DNA of 64,000 nt from Panicum virgatum (GCF_016808335.1 NC_053149.1:23411238-23475237), one strand, 5' to 3'. Shown: positions 1-11,900, counted from the stretch's first letter. Numbers and translations: made by a program. Notes: generated by a model from the letters alone, not told the origin.

Positions 1-49
1 ACAGATCACGCCTTCCCCTGCTTCGGCTAATTATAGCCTGGAGCGAGAG

Positions 50-1291
50 TTGGCAGATTTTGTGCCGCCGTATACAACGAAGTCATACGGTGAACCCCCT
101 TTTCCTCCACCGTTGCCCAAGGATGTTTGGGACAATTGGCTTAGGGCTAATCTGCAGTATGCCGCACAAACGATGTCCACTACTGATCCTATGACACATC
201 ATTTTGGTCAAGCATCTACGGGTAACTATGAGGCCGATCTTGCTAGGATGAAAGAGGATCTGGCCCATATGTTTAAAGAAAAACTTGGCTTTGTTGCGAG
301 TAGGAGTCGGCTATATCGTAGGCCGTACGTTGATGCTTTTGATTTGATTCCTTACCCCATTGGTTGGCGTGATCCCGATTTTGTCAAGTTTAGCGGTGAT
401 GATAACCGATCTACTTGGGAGCATATTGGCCAATATATCGCTCAACTTGGAGAAGTCGGTTCTAGCAAGTCTTTGCGCGTTCGCATGTTTTCTTTATCTT
501 TGACTGGAATGGCTTTCTCTTGGTTTTTGTCGTTAGCTCCTAACTCGAATCGTTCTTGCGACGAATTAGAACAGAAGTTGATCTCTATTATAAAGGAGAT
601 AACGAAACTAAGTTGACAGATTTAACATCTGTTAGACAGGGTAGAGACGAGTCTATCCAGGAGTATTTTGAGAAGTTTAAAGATATTAAGAATCGGTGAT
701 TTAATTTGTCACTTTCTGAAAAAGATTTGGTTGATTTGTCACTTTCTGAAAAAGATTTGGTTGATTCTAGCTATAGAGAGAAGCTTGATGGTTTGAGTTT
801 TTATTCTATAAATCAGCTTCAAGCTAAGGCTTTGAGTCAAGAAACAAGATTTCAAAAAGAGAAAGATACCTACAAGTCCCATCGTTCAAACACTCATGTT
901 GTTGAATATGATTCCGATTCATCGGACGATGAGGATAAAGAGGTATATGCTGCTGAGTTCGTTTGGCCCACCTTGGCCAAACCATCTACTTTTACATCGC
1001 TCAAGATGACTCAAAAGAATCAGCAAGAGGAGATGAAGTTTACTTTTGATGTGTCCAAGTGCGATCGTATATTTGATGAGCTATTACGACTCGGGCATTT
1101 AAAGATTACTCATGTTATACTGCCGCTTGAGGAGCTAAAGCAGTGCTTATTGAAAATTTCATAATTCTTCGTCTCATGCGACTAATGATGGTAATGTATT
1201 TCGTCGACAGGTGCAATCAGCCATAAATGAAGGACGATTGGCCTTTCCGGAGATGAAGATAGATAAAGCCGAGTTGGGAAGAAGAATCTAA
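50..1291 (+). pseudogene. Element A gag, N-terminal and capsid part, degenerate
   Basis: Gag would form the virus-like particle that packages the element's RNA. The first frame (50-616) is open without an ATG at its start. It contains a plant retrotransposon gag domain in its second half, with the signatures DPDFVKFSGDD and FSLSLTGMAFSWF. It ends at a stop at 614-616, and the match continues in another frame from 706 to 1164 (acidic linker, then KFTFDVSKCDRIFDELL). A further frame runs to the stop at 1289-1291 and reads SSSHATNDGNVFRRQVQSA. In this gag family a CCHC-like finger is expected near 1140-1190, but the Cys and His ligands are not all present. At least two frame changes make this a pseudogene. 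A functional gag is very unlikely. Confidence 0.8.
706..765 (+). repeat. Perfect 30-bp tandem duplication inside gag
   Basis: Two identical 30-bp copies (706-735 and 736-765) encode the ten-residue unit LSLSEKDLVD twice. The duplication keeps the frame. Its perfect identity suggests that it is recent or is specific to this copy. Confidence 0.9.
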
Positions 1292-1365
1292 GAATCATAC
1301 TGAAGCCTCGCACGCTCGAAGGGCAAGAGGATTCTTCTTCAGGCAACCGGTCTGCTGTTTAGCCG

Positions 1366-1427
1366 AGACCGGTCAGACCGGTTCCTCCGACTGGTCAGAC
1401 CAGTCTTGACGACCAGTTAGACCGCCC
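1366..1427 (+). repeat. ACCGGT-rich minisatellite-like linker, cluster 1
   Basis: Degenerate copies of GACCGGTCAGACCGGT occur here. The motif is nearly palindromic. The same motif recurs at 1888-1942, 42865-42927, 44563-44652 and 46741-46806, always between conserved domains of element A. Confidence 0.8.
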
Positions 1428-1761
1428 TGGTGGTCAGCCCCGGACATTCAAGCCAAAGCGTTCGGAAATGGGAACATGGAAGAATAACCTACCAAAGGTG
1501 CAGGGCAAGCTTTTAAACCAGAAGCCTACCTTTGGTCAACTGTTGAACAAGTACTCAAAGGCCGCCCGAAACGATCGGCCCCTAAAAAAGAGACCAATGT
1601 CACCTCTGCGTCAATGCGCCCCTTCATCTCCTAGGGGAGAATCAAGCAAGCGCAGGGGTGATGTGGTTACCTTGTTCTCTCCTCAGCAGATGCAGCCGAT
1701 GTACGCTGCAATGCCATGGGCTCCACCAGCATCGGATTCTCGGTTTCCCGCATGGGAGAAC

Positions 1762-1777
1762 GGGGGGGGGGGGGGGG
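1762..1777 (+). repeat. G16 homopolymer
   Basis: Sixteen consecutive G residues coincide with a reading-frame change in gag. Such tracts slip during replication and are often miscounted in assemblies. They can also form G-quadruplexes. Confidence 0.9.
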
Positions 1778-1887
1778 TTGGATGCAATGTTATCCGAAGC
1801 CGTGTCCACCACACTTCCATGGGGAGGGAAGCTCCAGAGGACCTGTGTTTGACAGATTGAAGCACCAATCTGGTCAGGGGCAGTACC

Positions 1888-1942
1888 CCGGACCGGTCAG
1901 ACCGGTCTACCCCAACCGGTTAGACCGGTCTCAGCAAAGACC
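1888..1942 (+). repeat. ACCGGT-rich linker, cluster 2
   Basis: Three to four tandem copies of the same near-palindromic unit as at 1366-1427 lie in the gag tail and encode Gly-Pro-Val-Arg-like repeats. Confidence 0.8.
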
Positions 1943-2406
1943 GGCCCAGTTCCGTCCTATGCACCAAGAGTATCGTATTAAAGAGAAGAAGGACAAACCA
2001 GTGCCAATGCAAGTTGATTCTGAGAAGGCTCCAGTTGTTAGGTGGTGCAAGTTGAAAGCAGGAAAGGCAAAGCTCAAGGTGCACAAGAGGGGCCGGTGAT
2101 CGTGGAGAAACTGGTCAACGTCTCTCAGAAGCTTGTGTTGGCAAATGATCATGAAGCCAGCAGCAGCAACCTCAAGGACCAAGACAAGGAGAAGTACCTT
2201 CAACCTAGGTGGTGTCCACCGGGGCTAACACACACTCAGAAGAGGTGGTTGCAGCGTCTTCACCACCAAGAACAGAAGGAAAAGGAGGCGGAGAAGTTGA
2301 GGGATAAGATATTTGATGAGTGCAAACCAAGGTTCCCTCAGGGCAAGATGTGGCGAGTCAAGGCAGTTGATCAGCCCACAGGACCGGTCGGACTGCTTCA
2401 GCTGAC

Positions 2407-3409
2407 TGTTGATGGTCGTTAAGTGTGAAATATGACCGTCAACTATACTCGTTTAAGAAGGAAAACTATACCTCTTACTCGCATATTTGTATCACTAACC
2501 TAGCTCCACAGTTCTTTTCGAGAATTTATGATTTCAGGAGCACAAGTCCGGAATAAGACGAAAACACAACGAATACGCAGACAGATCGTGTCCTGCGTAA
2601 CATAAGCAAAGGAGGCCCACAAACCAGAGCAAACCAACCAACCAAACCCCGCACCGACCATCTGACATCAGGACCCACCAGGCAGCGTACAAGAGAAGGT
2701 CGGTGGAAAATGGCGCCAAGGGGGGGTTGGCCGACCCCACTTGGAAGCCTCTGGGGCTGAGTTTTGGCGGGAAGCTTGATCTTATCCTCCTGAAGGCGGC
2801 TGACCATGTTTCCATGTATAACTCTGGTGGGAACCGACCTCAAGCACCATATAAAGGGCCTCCCACCACTCTCTCAACACACACCACTTGGAAGCCTCTC
2901 TCTCTACACTCTCTTGTGACTTGTACTCCTTAGGGTAGTGGAGCTAGGCTAGTACTTCATCTCTTAGCGAATCCAATCGTCCTCGGGGTCGGCGAGCAAT
3001 CCTCGGCCTCTGGTATGGCTTTGTACTCCGACTTTCTTTATATTAATCATTTAGAGTTCGTTCTAGTTATCTTGCTATGTTCGTAGCTTGCTTAACCTTG
3101 ATCAGTGTTTTATCAAGTTATAGTAGTTGCATGCTTAGACCAGATGATCTGGGTAAGGATATCGGTTCGTTGTGCTTTCGGGCTTGCCTTAGCATCTTAC
3201 CTGTCCATCTGAAGGGTGGGGGACCCGGGGGTGCTAGGGTAGTGACCTCATATGCGGGCATGGTGCCTGGGTATGCGGGATCCTTCAGATATGACGGTGC
3301 TCCACGGTGTGACTGGGGTAGACCGCATGTGATGACAGCCCTGTCGGTCCGCCGGGAAGCTGCTTCTCGGTTAGCGTACTCCCCGACATTCGGGTACGGT
3401 GTAGGAGTT
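2407..3409 (+). repeat. Element B 5' LTR, part 1
   Basis: This aligns with the start of the 3' LTR at 41351 and stops at the GAGTT target duplication (3405-3409) of element C. It includes the TATA box at 2850 and the probable transcription start region. The LTR contains a chance open frame (3077-3466), discussed under rejected items. Confidence 0.92.
2850..2856 (+). promoter_or_regulatory. TATA box of element B 5' LTR
   Basis: TATAAAG sits in a GC-balanced context and is followed by pyrimidine-rich CTCTCTCAACAC-type sequence, a common plant transcription start context. The same box is conserved in the 3' LTR at 41792-41800. Confidence 0.7.
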
Positions 3410-4866
3410 TGTTGGCGCTCCTTAAGTACCCATTTTATCCCCTATTTATCCTTGATAATGGCATGAATTTAATATCAAAATCACTAACCATCCTAACCCC
3501 GGCCTAATTATTGGTCATTTTCACACTTGCACATATATTTTGGAGGAACTTCGTTTTTGCAGGTTTTTGGCCTATTTTGGGGCATGAAATGACGAGGCCC
3601 GTGATCGAACGCTAACACGGAGAAAGACGAAGGCCAAAGCCCAAAGGAAGGACCAAAGCCCATGTTGATTCGAAGCCCATTCATGCACATCCATCCTCCG
3701 AGAGAGCCCAAAGGACCAAGCCCACGAAGATAAGATCAAGATACTTGGGGATTAAGCAAAGCAAATGAAGATTTAAGGAAGGATTCCATATCCTATCCTT
3801 TCCTCGAAGATATCTCCAAGATAATGATGTCAAAAGGGGTGCAATCGTGAAGGACATAAACTCTAGAAGATGCGAGGAGTCTACACGAGAAAGGGGGACG
3901 CAAGGCGGCGAAGGAACAAGCCAGGCCGGCCGGCCTAGGCCCATTGGGCCGGACGGCCCAGCCCTTTTTTAGGTCGGTTTGGCCTCCCCTTTGACCGGTG
4001 GCTTCCTCGGCTTATAAATAGCTCGCACCTTATTCAACTCGAAGCATCCATCCAACCAGAACTCAATGAAAACCTAGGGCCAAGACCGGAGGGAGACGAC
4101 GACTGCCGCAAATCTTCGAAGTTGTCTAGGAGATGGCTTAGGCCGCCCTTAGCCGCCATGGCCTCCCTGCGAGGTTGTGCCATGGTGGAGTTCATGAGCT
4201 AGTTGGAGTTGTCGATGGTATGTACTCGGTGGTGATGATCCAACGAATCTATTATGTGAGTAATGATAATCATGTCTTCCGAATCTATTAGCGACCATGT
4301 TCTCTCTTTCGATTTCGTTCTTTTCTTTGGGTTTGCTTTGTCCTAGATCTATTATCGATGTAGATCGCTTAGCAAGATCTTGTAGTCATGGTGGCTAGAG
4401 GTTCATGGCGGAACTACCAAAGGGGGTTCGACTTGCTTTAGAGTATTTTGTCCAAAGGGGGGCGTCGTGACAGGGCGTTGCTTTAAGTAGATGGAGTATC
4501 GAAGGATTGGATTGGAGATTTTAGGTTTAAAGATGCTTTTGATTGTGATGCATGACTTATTTGCTCGTTAGCTTGAACTACAACTAGATGACGATAGGCC
4601 TAGTCATATCTTTGGTTTTGCTATGGTTACGCCTATATTCATAGATGAGATCAACCTTTACACATCACTCATATCTATTAAAGGTTTACCCCTTATATGC
4701 AATCAATGCTTCATGTTAGGATAGATCCGTTAGATTAGATGGAAAACCCTAGTAAGTTCATTGTCGATCCACGGATTGATATAATTTGGGGGAATACTCT
4801 AAGGGAAAAGCTACACGAACCGTGCGCTTGCGGTATACAAATCGGGGGCGTTAGTGAACGTCAACA
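3410..4866 (+). repeat. Element C 5' LTR (1457 bp)
   Basis: It starts TGTTGGCGCTCC and ends GTCAACA. It contains a GC-rich inverted-repeat-like block near 3925-3960 (GGCCGGCCGGCC and its partners), a TATA box at 4013 and a U5-like tail. The match to 20638-22095 runs end to end. Confidence 0.95.
4013..4020 (+). promoter_or_regulatory. TATA box of element C 5' LTR
   Basis: TATAAATA lies after a GC-rich segment, and the identical box occurs in the 3' LTR at 21241-21248. Confidence 0.7.
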
Positions 4867-5420
4867 AGCTTTTCTGGCGCCGTTGCTGGGGATCGGCAAC
4901 TCGAACCCTAGGGCGATCTATCTAGTTGTTTGGACTAACCCTAATTTTTATTATTGCATATACCCTTGTTTTCTTGTTTGTGTCCTTGAAAGCAGGTGGA
5001 AAAAGCTAGACACCAAACTTGGACTTCGAGAAGTCCATAATCCACTTCAACAAATTTGAACAATCGGCAACAAGATGATCGAGGAGCCTCAACATGGAAC
5101 ATCGACAACATCCACATCGACATGAAGGCAACAACATCAAGATTTGCTCTTTAGTGGTAGGTGCTAACTTTTGTTAGTGGCCCAGCATCTGCTATCGAGT
5201 CCCCACTCCCCAAAGAAAAAGATAATAAATAAGGTACACCGCCGTGTCAATTAATTTTAAAGACTAATATTTTTGGGAAGAATCGTTTGTTCAAGCAATA
5301 GGTATGAAGCATGCCCGTGAAGAAAATCGTGCGATCATCATCATCTATGAAGTGTTACTATTGTGATGAGTTTTTCGTCCAAGATCAGAGAAGTACCATG
5401 AGAAAATAATAGATTATTTT

Positions 5421-5640
5421 TAAGCTCCATCAAGTCTTCTTTCCAACGGATCAAGAACCATCAACTTTGGAAATCCGTGTGAAGAGTTATGGTGAAATCT
5501 TTCAACGCTGCGCGTTCTGAAATCCCTCTGGACAGATTGCAGCGCCGTAATAAAACAAGCATAACTTCTTTATCCGGAGTCCAATTGAGGCAAATAACCA
5601 CTTGTTGGAAAGATAATTTGATGCACCTTGCAATGAACAG
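5421..5640 (+). repeat. Module copy 1 of 4 in element C
   Basis: It shares an ordered set of blocks with 6156-6340, 16227-16445 and 18234-18450. The blocks are CTCCATcAAG, TTCCAACGnATC, a GGACAGATTGCAGC-like block, CATAACT or CACAACT, and a GTTGGAAAG block near the end. Confidence 0.8.
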
Positions 5641-6155
5641 AAGTTTGGTACATGTTCTGCACTGGATGAAGGGGAATTCAATGAGGACAGAGGCAGTAGC
5701 AACCGACGAAGAAGGTGATGACGATGTCAAAGGATGATTGGAAGGCTGTGTACGCAAAAGATGATGATTTGAAGTTGACCAAAGCTGGAGGCAACAAGAT
5801 TAGAAGAACCACGACACCACCTATCTTCTCCAGTGGGATGCTCGATATACTTCTAATCGAGTGATGCTATTAAGGAAGGAAACCGTTCGGATCATCAACA
5901 CGAAGCACCAGAGCATCTTCCAATCCCGATGCCTTGGGTAGAGCAAGAACAATGGAGAAGACACATCATTGAAGCCGTGATATTTGCTGATAATCAATGG
6001 CGATGACCTTGAAGCCTAGGGACGCACGACACTACGCTCCAAAGACCACATGATCGAGATCATTGACATCTTCGGATGAATTCACAAGAAGATATTGTTC
6101 TCATCAATATTCTGCTGGAACTTAGAAGAAAATTGCAGTATATTTTTGGATATTC

Positions 6156-6340
6156 AAAAGCCCCATGAAGTTCCGGTTCCAACGAATCAAGAATGAAGTC
6201 AATCGAAGTTTCCCACAAGAAGTTATGGCCAAAACATCGAAGGTCGTGCACTCTGAAATTTTCTGGACAGCACGCAGCGCTAAAGTAAAACGGTCATAAC
6301 TCTCTCGTTTGGACTCCGTTTAAAGCGAATGACCACTCGT
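6156..6340 (+). repeat. Module copy 2 of 4, cut by the Helitron
   Basis: The copy runs through the CCACTCG block. Its expected next block (TTGGAAAGG) appears immediately after the Helitron at 15282. This is direct evidence of the Helitron insertion site. Confidence 0.85.
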
Positions 6341-6539
6341 TTCCATCCTATAAGGCACCAAAGAAACAACGCTAAACCCACCCCTCCAAACAGCCCCCGC
6401 TGAGAGATCTGGGAGACACTCCACACAACAAAATGTACCCAAATATCCTACACCATTGAAATCAAAGGCTCTGGATACATGTAAAAAACTTCAACACGAT
6501 CCAACGGTCCGTGTTATAAGGATCCGTCGCTTCAACGCG

Positions 6540-7312
6540 GGCACCCCAATCCCACCCCCACCCCACGTGGGCAGCTACTCTGAGCCCACGGTTCGAACTG
6601 CAGCAACATTAGATTTTCGTTTCCTTCTCACCTCCACAAATTCCCCCCGTGCGGCCTCTCCCTCCCGCGCCAGCCGCGCAAAATCCCCTCCACCGCGTCG
6701 CCTCCCGCCGAACCGCGCCGCCCGCCTCCAGCTCCTCGCCTCCAGCGCCGCCTCCGCCCTGCACCGGCATTCCCCCCGCGCGGCCTCTCCCTCCCGCGCC
6801 AGCCGCGCAAAATCCCCTCCACCGCGTCGCCTCCCGCCGAACCGCGCCGCCCGCCTCCAGCTCCTCGCCTCCAGCGCCGCCTCCGCCCTGCACCGGCAGA
6901 CCCACGGTGCCACGCCTCAGCCGCCGGCGGGTGCCTCGCCGCAACCGCCGGGATGCGCCGCCTGCTGCGGGCTGGACCCCCGCTGCCGCCAGCACCAGTT
7001 CCGCCGCCTGCGCCCTCCTGCGGCCTCGCCTCCCTGGTCGACGCGTGCCGGCTGTGGGCTACTGCGGCCTCGCCGTCGGCCCCCGCCTCCACGCGCGCCG
7101 CTGTTTCCTCCTGCGGGCTCGGCTCCACGCGGGGCCGCCGCATCCACCGGCGTGGCCCGTCCCCGCTACTGCGGCCTCGGCGTCGGCCCCCGCCTCCACG
7201 CGCGCCGCTGCCACCTCCTGCGGGCTCGGCGTCGGCCACCGCCTCCACGCGCGCCGCTGGCGGCTCCTGCAAGAATCGTGGATCACCGACACACTCGCCG
7301 TCGCCGCTACCG
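6540..7312 (+). other. CpG-rich leader of the Helitron gene
   Basis: A block of very high GC and CpG density lies in otherwise AT-rich DNA. It resembles the 5' leader of a cereal gene and ends at a plausible splice donor (ACC|GTGAGG near 7311), after which composition turns sharply AT-rich like a first intron. Open frames cross it on both strands (for example 6456-7406 + and 6628-7272 -). This is expected from the GC bias and is not evidence of protein. It could be the native Helitron promoter and leader, or a captured host gene leader. Confidence 0.6.
6641..6898 (+). repeat. 129-bp tandem duplication in the Helitron leader
   Basis: Two nearly identical copies lie at 6641-6769 and 6770-6898. 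The period of 129 is a multiple of three, so frames are preserved across it (43 residues per unit). Confidence 0.92.
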
Positions 7313-7508
7313 TGAGGATCACTACCATATTTTCTTGAGTTCCTTTCATAATATTATCCTGATTCATGACTTCAGTGCAAGAATCGTGGCCATATGGTAT
7401 TGCTAATGGGGATTCCTGTATTACTCTTCTTTTTACTGATTTTTTGATATCATGTAAATGATGACTCTGATATCATGTATGTACAAACATGATGTTTATT
7501 TTGTTATT

Positions 7509-7825
7509 ATTCTTGTTTTACCTATTTCTCTGATTTTCTTTGCTTATTATTATGATTTGTACTAAAAATACCTCTGATGTAAATACCTATTGTTAATTTT
7601 CATTATTACTATTCTTGTTTTAACTATTTCTCTGATTTTCTTTGCTTATTATTATGACTTGTACTAAAAATGCCTCTGATGTAAATACCTGTTGTTAATT
7701 TTCAATTATTATTCTTGTTTTCACTATTTCTTTGATTTTCTTTGCTTATTATTATGATTTGTACTAAAAATGCCTCTGATGTAAATATCTGTTGTTAATT
7801 TTTCAGTATTTCTCTGATTTCCTTT
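7509..7825 (+). repeat. Tandem repeat of about 101 bp in the first intron of the Helitron gene
   Basis: Three copies plus a partial one start at the ATTCTTG block at 7509, 7611 and 7711. Each copy contains TATTTCTCTGATTTTCTTTGC. It is pyrimidine- and AT-rich and lies between the GC-rich leader and the first coding exon. Confidence 0.85.
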
Positions 7826-8434
7826 GCTATTTTCTTATTTTTCTTGTAATCCCTTTTTTTAAAATTCTTTTGCTATTTGTAACTATAATAAGTATAAGTA
7901 AGATGTATAGGAAATGATGACTCTCTGATGATATATGCTCCAAGGAATAATTGCTAATGGCTTTTTCTGTAAATTTCTGTAAAAAACAGTGTCAGACTAA
8001 ACTGGTTTGCACTGTCATTTGTCTCCTCCAAGAGTAAAGAACATGACTCTCTGATTTCCTATAAACTCATGTTAAGGGCCATCTGTGCTCTTTTATCATG
8101 GACACGCCGACACAGAAACGGGCGGCTCTTAGCGATATCAGCAACAGCCAGAACACAGGTGCATTGATATGCAATTCAGTCGGTTACTTCAATAACATCT
8201 CTTGCTCAATTATTCTTCTGTCTATGGGTACACTACATGCAAACAGGTGATCTGGATGAGGCAGAGCGTAAGAGGCTAGAAAGGAACCTCAAGCAACAGA
8301 AACGTCGAGCTGAAATGTCCGACGAACAAAGGCAAGAGATAAATAGGAGACAACGTGAATACCGGGCACGAAAGAAGGCCGAATCAAGCCAGATTAGTAA
8401 TAACACCAAATCAGTCCTCCATCCAAAATTAACG

Positions 8435-8682
8435 ACTTCATGTTTTCATTTATCTAATACAAAATATTACTTTTGTGAAGATTGTGATACTCAGCTATCT
8501 GGACCATCATCGTGTTTAAATGGGTCCACCGTTGTCCAAACAAAGAGCTTACAAGGCAAGGAAAATCTTATGACAGATGACCCCATGGATAGGCTACACA
8601 AAAAAGTTAATTACATGCCAGCCCGTGTAAGCGGACATCGTACAGTGGCAACCCCACATACTCAAGGTAACCTGCTAGGAGT
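8435..8682 (+). repeat. Copy 1 of a 282-bp-spaced duplication
   Basis: This stretch is repeated with moderate divergence at 8717-8970, including the shared block GTAAGCGGACATCGTACAGTG. The first copy is open as the tail of the ORF starting at 8237, and the second as the start of 8807-9220. The N-terminal exon region of the Helitron gene has therefore duplicated internally. Confidence 0.85.
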
Positions 8683-8716
8683 GTAATAATAAAACAAAGG
8701 GGAGCGGTGCTGAACA

Positions 8717-8970
8717 ACTTCATGTTTTCATATACCTAATACAAATTTTTACTTTTGTGAAGCTTGTAATACTCAGCTATGTGGCCAATCATCGTGTTTA
8801 ACTGGAGTGGCCACCGTTGTCCAAACAAAGATCTTACAAGGCAAGGAAAATCTTATGCCGGATGACCCCATGGAGTGGCTACACAGAAATGATAATTACG
8901 TGCCAGCCCGTGTAAGCGGACATCGTACAGTGGAAACCCCCCATACTCAAGGTAACCTGCTAGGACTGCT
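8717..8970 (+). repeat. Copy 2 of the same duplication
   Basis: This pairs with 8435-8682. Downstream (about 9050-9210) a second Arg-rich block, DRERYINMSEQDREELLQRH, resembles the block at 8247-8390, so the basic region may also be duplicated. Confidence 0.85.
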
Positions 8971-11900
8971 ATTGCTACGTCACTGTACACGTGTGCAGAA
9001 GATTAAGTCCTCTTTTATCATTATTAACATTGCTGAATGGCCTGATTCAGATGGGAGTTCGAGTAGGGACAAGCTGCTAAGGGATAGGGAAAGATACATC
9101 AATATGTCTGAACAGGACAGGGAAGAATTATTGCAGCGGCATAGAGAGCACAAGAGGCATGCAAATTTAATCATGAAGGACCGAGAAGAAACAGATATGC
9201 CTACTGCAAACCAGGGTTAGCGAATACACATTAAATTTAGCGTTACCAGAACATTTTAACTTCAGTAATTGTACGTCTTATTTTTGGATTGTTATATATA
9301 TGCAGACCTGGGGAGGGGCCAACTGGATGAGGACGATTTCGACCCCCACTTATTCCAGCCTACCCACCCTACTGCCGATGATGAAGGTGATGAACCTGAC
9401 ATCAATAGCCATATACCTCTTGACCATGGAATCGAGGGTGATGAAGGTGATGAAAATGACATCAATCAATGTCATCAATCAGAAAACCAGGACTTTTTGG
9501 ATCATGGAATCAGACAGCCGAATGAAGGTATATACGTCTTGACAGATAGTATTGATCTCACACAACAATACTTCGGACAATATTCAATCCTAAACTATTA
9601 TTGTTATTATTTGCACCCAAGTGATGACTACGAATCATATCGTGAGTTTGGCGACGGTGCTAATTCGGGGAATGTTCATGATGATCCATATGATTTAATT
9701 TATCAAAACCTGCCATCTAGACATAAATTGAGCAATGTTCCTGATTGCCGACACTGTGGTGCAAAGAGATTTCAATATGAGCCCCCCGGATTTTGTTGCA
9801 GAAAAGGGAAGATACACATACATATACCGGATGTTCCTGCTGAACTAAAAAGATTGTTCACAAGTCAAGTGCATGATGATGCAAAATATTTCCGAAAACA
9901 TATACGGTATTTCAACTCTCATTTCTCCTTCACAAGTCTTGGAGTTACACTTGACCGCCGAGTTAGCACAGCAGCAGGGACGGGTATTTATACATTTCGA
10001 GTTCAAGGAGGGTTGTACCATCGACTAGACCACTTGGTGCCAGGTTCCCATGGTCCAAGGCATTTGCAACTTTACTTTTATGATACAGAAGATCAGACCA
10101 TGGCACATAGAGCAAAACGGTCCCCTGACTTGGATATCAACATCATCCGGAATATCCTACGAATATTGCAAGATAATCCATATGTTCAGACTTTCAATAG
10201 AGTTGGTGTTGTTCCCAACTTGGATGACTACTGTATTGAACTAAACACAGATGTCACACCTGACCAACGAAGGTATAATGCACCAACCACATCACAAGTT
10301 GCTGCTATTTGGATGGAAGGGAATGATCCACAAAGAAGTTTTGATAGGAGTGTGCTTGTATATGCCAGAGGAGACCGGCCACGATATATCAAAGCATATC
10401 ATGGTTGCTATGACCCACTGTCATATCCTCTGTACCACCCTAGAGGGGAGACCGGGTGGAACAAATTCATGCCATACAATGATACACATACAATTGAGGA
10501 ACCAGAAACCCCAACTCCTGCTAATGTCCAACCCATGGATGACACCACTTATGCAAATCATGGTGCGTATAGCCTCAAATATTTAAACCACTCCTAAGTT
10601 TTATGGTAATGTGCTAATGTAATGATGATTAATATTGATTTCTGCAGATGATATACATGGTGCTGAGAATCAATTAGATGGAGGTGATGATGACATACAG
10701 GAAGCAGATTTCATCAGTAGGGTTGCTAAGGCAACTCAACAACCCAGATACGTTACGCTAAGGGAGTGGTGTGCATTCAAACTGCAAATTCGAAGAGGGA
10801 TTTTTAACGTCTTATTGTTTGGAGGGCGCCTTTTCCAGCAATGGACAGTGGACATGTATATTAAGATGGAGTCCATGAGGCTTGATTGGTACTCTAATCC
10901 CAAACACCAAAAACTCATTAGGGCTGAACTATACCAGGTGAGGAAGTCATATTCTATTTTGCACTTTGTCTGCTCACAACTAATGTTCTTATGATCAATA
11001 ATTAAACCTTGGAACATAGATCCTAATGGGATGGTTTAAACCATTGTAGGGACTGGTTGATGTTATTCATGCTGGAGAGACACAGGGTTCTAAGGTTGGT
11101 AAGAAAATTGTTGTTCTTCCAAGAACATTTCCGGGGTGCGATAGGGATATGCAACAAAGATTTCTTAATGCAATGGCTATTGTCCAACGCTTTGGGAAGC
11201 CTGATTACTTCATCACGATGACTTGTAATTCTTACTGGGAAGAAATTGTGAGCAATCTTGAACGTGGCCAAACACCACAAGATCGGCCAGAACTGGTGTC
11301 AAGAGTTTACAAGGCAAAGTTACGGGACTTCAAAGAATTATTGATCAAGAAACGGTATTTTGGAGAAGTTGCAGCATATGTGCATGTTACTGAATTCCAA
11401 AAGAGGGGGTTACCACATGAACACTTTCTGTTGATCATGAAGCATGGTAGCAAATTAACAACCCCAGAAGGATATGATAAATTTATTTCTGCGGAGATAC
11501 CAGATAAGGATAAGTATCCGATGTTGCATGCTCTGGTGATCAAGCATATGCTGCATGGACCATGTGGCGTACTAAATAGGAATTGCCCTTGTATGGTGGA
11601 TGGGGAGTGTCGCTTCCACTATCCTAGACAATTTTGTGCAGCAACACAGCAAGGAACCGACTCATACCCTTTATACAGGAGGAGAGATGATGGACGCCGG
11701 GTGAAGATCAGAGGTGCAGAGTTAGATAACAGGTGGGTTGTGCCATACAATCCTGGACTGCTAATGCGATATAACTGCCACATTAATGTTGAAGCATGCT
11801 CAAACATCAAAGCTGTTAAGTATCTATATAAGTATGTGTACAAAGGGCATGACCGTGCTTCATTCTCAGTTGACCCCGCTCAAGACCAGCAAAATGGAGT

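Larger units (their letters stand above)
1..2406 (+). mobile_element. Element A, left fragment: Tat-type Ty3/gypsy retrotransposon (gag side)
   Basis: This is the gag part of the oldest element in the window. Its 5' LTR and primer site lie upstream of base 1. It stops where element B begins (TGTTGATGG at 2407) and resumes at 42864 with the same ACCGGT-rich linker. The five bases before B (CTGAC, 2402-2406) and after it (CCGAC, 42864-42868) differ at one position, which fits an old 5-bp target duplication. The Tat assignment comes from the second RNase H domain in the right fragment. Confidence 0.85.
1455..2406 (+). pseudogene. Element A gag C-terminal region, frameshifted
   Basis: Three overlapping frames (1468-1860, 1716-2099 and 2042-2422) together carry the gag tail of this element. 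It is a basic, proline-rich segment (MSPLRQCAPSSPRGESSKRR) followed by a conserved-looking block YLQPRWCPPGLTHTQKR near 2200. The first frame change falls at a run of 16 G at 1762-1777, so it could be replication slippage or a sequencing or assembly error. The second lies near 2095. The reading is cut off by the LTR of element B at 2407 and picks up at 42864. The block is typical of gag-pol linkers in plant Tat elements. Its exact role is not known to me. Confidence 0.7.
4867..6341 (+). other. Element C interior, left part: primer site and repeated modules, no gene
   Basis: The primer-binding site is at 4875-4892 (TGGCGCCGTTGCTGGGGA), one mismatch from the complement of the plant tRNA-Asp 3' end. 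The rest is A/T-rich and contains two of the four diverged modules of about 200 bp (5421-5640 and 6156-6340). Short ORFs such as 5489-5737 fall in these modules and match nothing I recognise. The Helitron interrupts the second module. Confidence 0.8.

Noticed and set aside
3077..3466. 130-codon open frame inside the element B LTR (also 41961-42380)
   Set aside because: It lies in U3-R-U5 sequence of both LTRs. It matches no known domain, and the two copies differ at the end because of the element C insertion. It is most likely a chance open frame.
6456..7406. Long frames (316 and 229 codons +, 214 codons -) in the Helitron leader
   Set aside because: GC-rich, codon-biased stretches open frames on all strands. 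The proline- and arginine-rich translations repeat with the 129-bp duplication, and no domain is visible.
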